Assembly (NCBI RefSeq): GCF_026213295.1
Contig: NC_079415.1
Coordinates: 25,784,612 to 25,848,611 of the forward strand
DNA length: 64,000 bases
Source: Gadus chalcogrammus
Lineage: Eukaryota > Chordata > Actinopteri > Gadiformes > Gadidae
Direction: 5' to 3'
Shown: positions 56,393 through 64,000 of the stretch, piece after piece
How positions within the stretch are numbered: position 1 is the stretch's first letter
Layout of the letters: every line of letters starts with the position of its first letter
Made by a program: the position numbers and the translations under genes
The notes under the pieces: model-generated
What the model was told of the DNA's origin: nothing
The model's database searches: none
What the model saw: only the letters and a program-made list of their open reading frames with translations

Positions 56393-58720
56393 ATGTCCAC
56401 TACACCCGATACTCCACCACGTCCTCAAAAGCGTAAACGCTTGCAGAAGTACAGACGTGAGTGGGAAGAGGCACATCCTTGGCTGGAGATGTTTACAAGG
56501 CAAATTGTAAAATATGTCGGCAAGTGTTTTCAGTGGCGCACGGTGGGCTGTCTGACATCAGACAGCATGCAACAGAAGAGCAACACTGCAGACACGAAAG
56601 ATCAAGCATCAGTGTCACAGTACTTCATACCCCAATCATCTCCTGAGATTGATACGGTATGGGACATTATGTTGTGATTGATTTCCTATCTGGTTTTGCT
56701 TTTGCCAGAACATCGCAATGCATGCCAGAGCCTATTTTAGTAAACTGTTGTGGTTTGATTGATTGTTTAGGATGTTGAGTTTTAAAAGTCGAATGAACGA
56801 CCATTTAATTAATATACAGTAGTATTAGCCAATATAAATATTATATATGGCCATTTCAAGAACAAATCATACTAATGGATTAACAGTTGATAAATAAATA
56901 AATACATTTGTTAAAAGAAAACGTTTATTCTTTAATAATATATATACATTTCCTAGATTAAAAATGTTAGTAGAGCTTTCTGTGTATTCTGTGTCAAAAT
57001 GTTTATATTTTTAAGGAATGCAGTGTTCAGTGATCATTAGATCAATTATATTATTAGTGTGGTTTAACTGTTTGGATGACCTGACTTATTTTCAAGTCAT
57101 AAGACAGGCAGCAGACAAATGTTCAATTTAATCAACAATATGTCATCCCACCACTCCTCCCCTCTAGGTTACCACGGCTGAGGTGACACAGGTGTACCAC
57201 AAAGTCAGACACAACCTCAGCTACAACAGTGCTGACTGTGCACATAAACTGAAGCAAAAGATTCTCCCGGATTCAGAAATTGTGACAATAATGACTATAG
57301 GGAGAACAAAGGCAGAGGCAGTGATTAAAGATGTCCTTGCTCCAAAGGCAGTGGCTGATGTTCTCAAGGCCCTAACATCAGATAAACCCCTCCCATTTTC
57401 CATTCAGACGGATGCATCAAATAAAGGCAACAGGAAGATATTCCCCCTTGCTTCCTTCAATACTTCAGTCCAGAATGCGGGGTCACCAACAAAATGCTGG
57501 ATTTAATTGAAAATGCAGATGAGTCCGCTGCTGGGATTGTAGCTCTCATAGAGCAGTCGCTTGACAAATGTGGCTTATCGTTTGATCAAGTGACAGCATT
57601 TAGTGCAGACAATACAAATGTGAATTATTTAATTCACAACTCTGTCTTCACCAACTTGAAGTAGAAACAAAAAGATCTGCTGCAAGGAAACTGCCATCCC
57701 CATATTGTGCACCACACAGTGAAGCATGCTCTTGACCAGCTCACTGTAGATGTGGAAAATGTTGTGCTGAAGGTCTATGCCTTCTTTTCCACATCTGCCA
57801 AACGAAGAGAATCACTCAAAGAGTTTTGTAGGTTTTCTGATGGTGAGTTCCAGGAAATTCTGCGACATGTCACAACCAGGTGGCTCTCCCTTAATCCAGC
57901 CATCACCCGGCTAATGCAAACCTGGATTACACTGAAATCGTACTTCATCAGCCTGGGGGAGGAGTGTCTCAAACAACTTTGAGCATTGTTAAAGCTCAGT
58001 GAGGACTCAACTGAGGAAGATGGAGACCTTCTTTTCTGCAATAATATCCTCTCTCTCTTTGAGGAAGTTGTAAAGAAGCTGGAGAGTGATGAAACCACCT
58101 GTGTTGAGTTATATTCCATCATGGATAACTTCAAGCAAAAGCTCACACAGAGACGAAATGACCAATTCTATGGCTACTTAACTAAATTGAAGCTGCAGCG
58201 TCTCCGTCCACATGATGCAGACATGGCAAGGGCAGATTTTACTGCATTTCTCAACACAGCACTCTCATATGTTGAGAAATGGTTCCACTTTTCCGAAGAC
58301 AACTGGTTGTTCTCACTGCAACCTCTCTCTCTGCACCATGACCTTTAGTGACATTGAGAGGGTGACCACCAAGCTCAACCTCATCCATAAAGTCAACATG
58401 GATGAACTTTATGATGAATGCTCCACAGCAAAACCCATTCTGAAGAGGCTCAAAGAAGATGCTGAAGATGAATGGAAGTCCAAAGGTGTGGCTGCTAGGT
58501 GGGTGGCCCTCTTTCAAGTAGCTGACCTGCCTAACATGCTGTATCATCAGCCACATCCTGAGCATCCCAGCATCCACTGGATATGTGGAAAGGATCTTCT
58601 CCAGAATGGCCAACAAATGGAGCGACTGCAGGAACAGGTGCTCCACAGAGCTCATGAGAAGTGAGCTCCTGATCACTCTCAACTTTGAGCAGTCCTGTTC
58701 AGTTTTACAACAGCGCTTTG
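56393..58720 (+). pseudogene. BED-finger hAT transposase, decayed
   Basis: The first exon starts MSTTPDTPPRPQKRKRLQKY; a frameshift near 56495 moves to YKANCKICRQVFSVAHGGLS and DIRQHATEEQH, a BED-type finger (CxxC...HxxxxxH). After about 500 bp (intron) the catalytic region runs from 57170: LPFSIQTDASNKGNRKIFPL, AFSADNTNVNY (near 57600), HHTVKHALDQL and ATTRWLSL-like VTTRWLSLNP, ending in the hAT dimerisation motif ILSIPASTGYVERIFSRMAN near 58560. Stops (TAG at 57663-57665, TGA at 57980) and at least three frame changes show it is dead. Terminal repeats were not found. Confidence 0.8.
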
Positions 58721-59135
58721 AAAGACAAAGAGTTACTCAGTGCTGCAAGGAGTAACAAGAAGTACACCTGGAAAAAGAAGTAACAGTTTTGAGGGGAGGA
58801 GTAATGTTGACGGAAGGAGTAATGTTTTGCACTTTCTTTTTTTACATAAGTGTTTTTGTTGTTTATTTGTACAGTTTTTTTTCGTAAAAATGTTGAAAGA
58901 GAGTCCCTATAGTTATGCACTTAAAAAGTTACATGAAGTTCTCAGTTTATTTAGTTTATATTTTAAAAGTTCATTGATGCACACGCCACACAAAGAGATT
59001 TCAATCAAGATTTAATTGACTGTACTTTATAAGAGAATGTTATGTGGTAATAAAGCATTTCAAGCTTTAAGTATGACTAATTGCTTTCTTGATCAACCCT
59101 TTACTAAAAAGACGACTGAAGGGGCTTAATTTCGA
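58721..59135. other. 3' flank of hAT remnant, no gene
   Basis: AT-rich with ggaggagtaatgttgac/ggaaggagtaatgtt repeated at 58795 and 58814. Probably the transposon 3' UTR. Confidence 0.45.
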
Positions 59136-59640
59136 CCGGCGACGTTCTATACATTATCCCGCTTATTACATGGCTACGTGCCAAAACGAAAAATGACTTC
59201 ACATGGTTTGGCTTGTTACAATTTATTTGTTACCAGCATTCGTAGTGTTGATCAGCAGAGAAATAGTCCTCCAAAGACGTTGACGTCGCTTAGCAACCGA
59301 AGACGCTGGGGTTGAAAAGTTACCGGACTACTTGAGGAGTGATACCAAATACGTCATTATAGGCAAAAAGTCCTTTGTTTTCCTTGACAGCGGTCAATTT
59401 ATACAGTACCTAGCATTTACCGCCGGAAGTTGCGAAGAGCCCATGCAAGTGAACGGAGCGTTCCACGGCATTGAGAAGACCCGTGTAATAATCCATAATA
59501 ATTCAACTTGATTTTATTTATATATATTTTTTTTTTTTTTCAAAAGTGGTGGGTACAAAATTAATCTTGACGAAATCTGGTGGGGGCGCGTCCCCGGCGT
59601 AATCGACGCCTATGAGTGGATTATATTTTTGCGACATTAA
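59136..59640. repeat. CATTATCCC family, copy 2
   Basis: ggcgacgttctatacattat, gttgacgtcgcttagcaacc, gaagacgctggggttgaaaa and ggtgggtacaaaattaatct match copy 4 (61690-62215) in direct orientation across about 500 bp. Similarity ends at gtaatcgacgcctatga in both. Copy 1 at 3690 is inverse. Confidence 0.8.
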
Positions 59641-60075
59641 CCCAACGCGCACGCGGTAAGGGTGGACTCATTCACCCCACACACGGACTACACAACGTGG
59701 TCAGTTTTGTTAGCATCCAATGATTTGTGGGACGGCAGTGTAATGTCAAGCTTGAATGCTTACTACGGTTGCATGTTTTATTGAATTGTTGAACTGTGAA
59801 CGTTATCCGTGAACGTTATCTTTGTTATTTTTGTTTCATTGTTATGTTTACTGGTAATGGGATTGCAGCTAATTATATGATATAACTAAACCGAAGCTCA
59901 CTGGTTCCGTTAGCATATAACTAGAAAACCAAATATCTGATTACTTGATTCTAAATAGGCCTATTGCAGCTATTGAAACCGGACCCATTGAAATTATTGA
60001 AACTAATTAATTACAAATTAGAGCATAATGATATTGACATAGGAATTAAAAATACATTTAATGTTTTTAATTACT
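59641..60075. other. No gene recognised
   Basis: AT-rich sequence with a direct repeat gtgaacgttatc at about 59796 and 59809. Confidence 0.45.
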
Positions 60076-60940
60076 AGGGATGGGCACGAGTAGTAAATTC
60101 CAAACTCGAGTTGTTACTCGAGTTACTTGTTTAATCAAATCTATTTTTAGAATGCAACGCATCTGCAGCAGGAACAGGCCTAATGATGAACGGCAATATT
60201 AACAACCAAACATGTAATGCTTATTCTCCATCAAAACAGTCAGAGTTATCAGAGTATTCATTATTTATTTTTGAAAACGTTCAAAACACATTTTCCTTAC
60301 AAGAATAAATATGCGTTACAATTATAATCACGTCGAACCAAGGCCTGTAACGGTTTAAAAAAAAAAAAACGAAACAAGTAGCCTAACCATTGCAAATAAT
60401 ATAAAGCTGCAAATAAAACGGCAGCAAATGGACTATGGAACTACTCAGCGTTGTGATCTTCTCTACACAGCCGGGATGACAGCTGCGTCTTGCGGCGGTG
60501 CAAATAGCCGACACACTTGGTTGCTGCGGGTCTGCTTTCCCGAACTAACCGTTGTGTTTCAGGAGCATATGTTGCCGCATAGTACTTGTAGTACTCTGGT
60601 AGCTCGATTTCGCTTGGCATATTTTACATTTCACCTTATGATCTCCTATTTTTTTAAAGTATTTCAATTCTTCGCTGCGCTTTGCTTTAACCGCCATCTC
60701 TTAACTTTTTGAATTCTGGCGTGCCTGCACACGGAACGGCACGCGCCACACAGAAATTTGATGCATTTCATTTGCTTTGTGCCCACGGCATGCGTTAGTG
60801 GCGACGCACAGAAAATATATACATTTGCTTCAGAAAACTTTGTTTGTGTGTGTATATGCAAACTCGAGTTTGCCTGTCCACCAACCGAGTTCATTTGTAA
60901 CGAGGAGTACTCGAGTAATCGATTCCTCACGCCCATCCCA
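60076..60940. mobile_element. TIR element with gggatgggc ends, 0.86 kb
   Basis: The left end gggatgggcacgagta and the right end (complement) gggatgggcgtgaggaat are imperfect inverted repeats, with actcgagt words just inside both ends. The interior holds a cysteine-rich 94-codon frame (60428-60712), whose CGG-rich sequence could be a distorted BED finger on the other strand, but this is not convincing. A target duplication is not clear. Confidence 0.65.
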
Positions 60941-61289
60941 ACTAATTACATATAGGATTTAAAGAAAATCTTGTTGATAATGATTTAAAGGAACTCTTAT
61001 TTAAAAATAAGATAACCATTGAATTAAATTTAGTTAACTCTGAAACTAGAAACTAAATATAACTTTAAATGCAACTTTAAAGGGTACCTCACTTGAAGAA
61101 TTTCCTTGAATTTAATTGATATTTCTGACAAGAGAAATTCCAATTGCATTTAACTGCAATTGTTGTTTGTCAATGTATGTGTATGTAATGTAACTGTCTT
61201 AAGGTACCACTTTTCTACAAACTTATATAAACAAGCCGGCATTTGAAACTTATCTTACTTATCTGCTACTTGCCAAATCGAAAGAAAAA

Positions 61290-61595
61290 AAATCCAATGT
61301 ATTTGTCATCATTCGTAGCGTTGATCAGCAGAGAAATAGTTCGCCAAATTCGTTGACGTCGCATAGCAACCGAATACGCTGGGGTTGATAAGTTACCAGA
61401 CTGCGGGGTGATACAGATGACGTGAATCAGAGGCAAAAAGAAACACTTTCTTTGACAGCGGTCAAATATGCTGGATGTGAGCATTCCACTGCATTGAGAA
61501 GTGCCGTGTAATAAACAAAAAAAAATTGACAGCTGAACGTTAGGAAGGCCGATGCAAGTGAATGGAGCAGTCTACAGCATTGAGAAGAGCCGGGT
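61290..61595. repeat. CATTATCCC family, copy 3 (degenerate)
   Basis: cattcgtagcgttgatcagc (61310) to gacgtcgcatagcaaccgaa and ttgacagcggtcaaatatgc follow the same order as the other copies with more changes, ending near gaagtgccgtgtaataa. Confidence 0.72.
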
Positions 61596-61599
61596 AATA

Positions 61600-61755
61600 A
61601 GTAAGGGATAATGTATAGAACGCCTTTCATTATCGGGAAAATAAGCCCCAACAGGGCGAACAGGACACTGACGCACAGCGAAGGTGTCTTGCTTCGCCCT
61701 GAAGGGGCTTATTTTCGATAATGACCGGCGACGTTCTATACATTATCCCGCTTAT
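61600..61755. repeat. Palindrome joining two family copies
   Basis: ggataatgtatagaacgcc to gggaaaataagcccc (61606-61650) is mirrored by ggggcttattttcgataatg to gttctatacattatccc (61703-61751). The loop carries its own small inverted pair, agggcgaacagga and gcttcgccct. It appears to be a head-to-head junction of copies 3 and 4 or the true core of the family. Confidence 0.8.
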
Positions 61756-62215
61756 TATACGGCTACTTGCCAAAACGAAAAAATAACTTCACATGGTGTG
61801 TCTTTTTACAATTTATTTGTTATCCAACATTCGCATTGCTGATCAGCAGAGAAATAGTCTGCCAAAGACGTTGACGTCGCTTAGCAACCGAAGACGCTAG
61901 GGTTGAAAAGTTACCGGACTACTTGAGGAGTGATACCAACGACGTCATTAGAGGCAAAAAGTCCTTTGTTTTTCTTGACAGAGGTCAATTATACTTGGCA
62001 ACGGATTCACCTCCGGAAGTTGTGAAGAGCCCATGCAAGTGAACTGAGCGTTCCACTGCATTGAGAAGACCCGTGTGTAATAATCCATAATTATTCAACT
62101 CGATTACTATTTTTTTATTTTTTTTATTACAAGTGGTGGGTACAAAAATTTACGAAATCTGGTGGGGACGTGTCCCCAGCGTCCCCGGGGTAATCGACGC
62201 CTATGAGGCTTAGGA
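61690..62215. repeat. CATTATCCC family, copy 4
   Basis: Collinear with copy 2 at 59136-59640, with about 90-95 percent identity by eye. Confidence 0.8.
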
Positions 62216-63523
62216 CAATATTGATGTATGAAATACACCTTTGAAAGCCGAATTAATAAATATGCTGTTGACATATTAAATTTTGAGCATCTGGTGAGGG
62301 AAACATTTTCGCTGGTAACAGGGGTATTTTGAACACATTTGTCACCGTACATTTCTCACGGTTTTGTCCCCAATGGCCTTCCATATGAAACATAAAGCCA
62401 TGGCGCTAACGTTAGCTTCTGCAGCTCTGAGTAGCTTCTGGAAGAGGAGGTGATGATGTAACGTACATTACTTTTGGTAGTGTAGTCTTTCAAATGACGT
62501 ATTTCCATAGTCTTACCAAAGGTTAATGACAAACTGCAAATTTCTTGAGGACTAAAATATTCTTTAAATTGTTAAACATAATATGCTATTTATTGCACCA
62601 GTCCAACAGGTCACGTCAAACTGGATCAAACAATGTAGGTTTCCCGCCATTGACTACGTACATATAACATTACATATCCTTTACATATCCTATGCTCAAT
62701 TTCCTCCACAGCAATGGAACTGTTGACTACGTATTTTTTTACCTCAACCTGTACCTCTGTCCCTTCCCTCTTCTCTTAAGATGCCATACTTAATATGAAC
62801 ACCAGGTGGTATCAGACACAATTAAGGCTCTCTTATAATAAGCATAGGCTCCTTAAATGTTAGACTATATAAGGTTAGTGTCTCCATTGTAGTGTATTAT
62901 GGGGGCTATAGTCTGATGAATAATATGGAATCCCATTTATTGTCATTCTAAATGCACACTGAAGTTCGGGTCTGGGATTAGTAAAGAGTAATATATTCTA
63001 ATGTAAAAAAGTGTGTAGCCAGTAGAGGGCGGTATTTACCAATAATTGAAGCCGTTATTCATTTGATTAGGATAACAATGGTCCACATCGCTACATTATT
63101 GTTTGCACAAATAGCCCAAACCATTCTCAAAACACACACTTGGAGTTTAACCCTCATTATAACGTCAATCCATCCAAAATTAATATTGACATTTCTTTAA
63201 ATGCAACAATAAAAAGCATCAGAGTAGCAGCCTCGTGTCATTTTAGCTCTGCTCATAAAGGAAACACGCCCTTTCCCCTGGACAAATGATGACCTCAGCT
63301 CTGGCTGTTCGCCCACATTAGAGCAGGGAGGATGAGGGCATATTTACCTTGAGTAGGCAGCATTACATCACCGACAACGTTGTAAATACTCACTGTGTCC
63401 TGGTCGACATTTGCCGTTAGAGAGAGAGACAGGGAGGGAGAGAAAAAAAAAAAAAAAGAACCATGCCAATAACCAGAGGTGCAATTGGGCGCAGTTATAT
63501 AAAATTGTAAATACATAAAATGT
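62216..63523. other. No gene recognised
   Basis: No element boundaries or coding exons are visible. A short (GA)n/poly-A stretch lies at 63419-63457. Confidence 0.45.
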
Positions 63524-63531
63524 GTTGTCGA

Positions 63532-63735
63532 CAGGGGCGATTCTAGGGAGTGTGGGGGCCCTAGGCAGAGGATTGTTGACGGGGGGGGGGGGGGGGGTAT
63601 GGAGCGATAGTTGACAGGGGGGGGGGGGGGGGTATGGAGCGATTTATTTATTTTTTTGGCTCTAGGGGGCCCCCTAGTAGTGGCCCGGGGCCCCAGGCAA
63701 TTGCCTGGTATGCCTAATGGGATGCAGCGCCTCTG
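63532..63735. mobile_element. 204-bp hAT MITE
   Basis: Starts caggggcgattctaggg and ends gatgcagcgcctctg (inverted caggggcg/cagaggcg termini). It is flanked by a perfect 8-bp duplication, gttgtcga, at 63524-63531 and 63736-63743. The interior contains two poly-G runs in a duplicated ggtatggagcgat context (63598 and 63632), and gggggccctaggc facing gccccaggcaattgcctggt. Confidence 0.9.
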
Positions 63736-63743
63736 GTTGTCGA

Positions 63744-64000
63744 TGTGATACTTTGTTATTCAAATGGTTTGTCACAAATTGTCATCAGCTAACCAAGGTT
63801 TGCTGCATCAGAGGATTTCGGGCCCGGACATTTATGTTTTCAAGCGAAATACAGGCCGACTCCAAATGCGTGATCTTATTGAAACGTCATCTTTAAACGA
63901 CTTTGGTTGTATTTTAACGAGGCCTCAGGTGTGGCATTGCAATTGGCGCAGGCTGTCGTGGGTTTTATGTTTTACCCAAGACAAACCCTTGAGCTCGCTC
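63744..64000. other. No gene recognised
   Basis: Unremarkable sequence to the window edge. Confidence 0.4.

Noticed and set aside
60076..60940. 8-bp duplication aattacta versus aactaatt
   Set aside because: The two sequences are not the same; the element is called from its inverted ends only.

Overview
This window looks like repeat-dominated nuclear DNA of a ray-finned (teleost) fish. The evidence is a Rex3-type RTE LINE, L2/Rex1-type LINE tails, a DIRS retrotransposon with inverted ends, an ISL2EU-like THAP/DDE transposon, several hAT elements with 8-bp target duplications, and very long dinucleotide microsatellites. I found no convincing host protein-coding exon, tRNA, rRNA or CRISPR array. 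Nearly all readable coding sequence belongs to transposable elements, most of them broken. The species cannot be named from the sequence; the microsatellite density would suit a gadid but many teleosts would fit.

Layout. 1-900 is GGTAA/TTACC-rich with an 80-bp minisatellite. 947-3530 is a 5'-truncated Rex3-like LINE. 4090-7085 is a multi-layer nest: a 192-bp satellite holds a 2.4-kb hAT element, which holds a 31-bp minisatellite, which holds a TIR element carrying a perfect 80-bp palindrome. 8672-10614 is a TIR-bounded element. 12705-17093 is a nearly complete but inactivated ISL2EU-like transposon with two convergent genes and a small hAT MITE inside it.

19739-28221 is a giant near-perfect palindrome. 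Its two arms of about 3.5 kb are collinear except for one LINE insertion, an 8-bp microsatellite length difference and a few substitutions; each arm contains a smaller, older palindrome. 28222-31640 is the most single-copy-like stretch and may contain conserved non-coding sequence. 31776-33107 is a LINE fragment with a restriction-like endonuclease, bounded on both sides by GT microsatellite.

34193-52939 can be read as one 18.7-kb composite transposon with matching terminal repeats and the perfect 8-bp target duplication ggtgttaa. It carries scattered pieces of an integrase-like transposase and has been invaded by an inverted-repeat block (about 34370-42105), a TTA-flanked TIR element (37520-39021), a solo LTR (42775-43119), an L2-like tail, a hairpin MITE, a complete-length DIRS element (45618-50749) and an 1.15-kb hAT MITE. 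The DIRS element landed inside the transposase reading frame. 55950-58700 holds a DIRS-like gag scrap and a decayed BED/hAT transposase. 59136-62215 holds several copies of one MITE family. 63532-63735 is a small hAT MITE.

The most unusual features are the 8.5-kb palindrome, the 18.7-kb nested composite, and a set of short sequence modules shared between otherwise different fold-back elements (at about 5.3, 20.0, 23.0, 27.9 and 39.2 kb).
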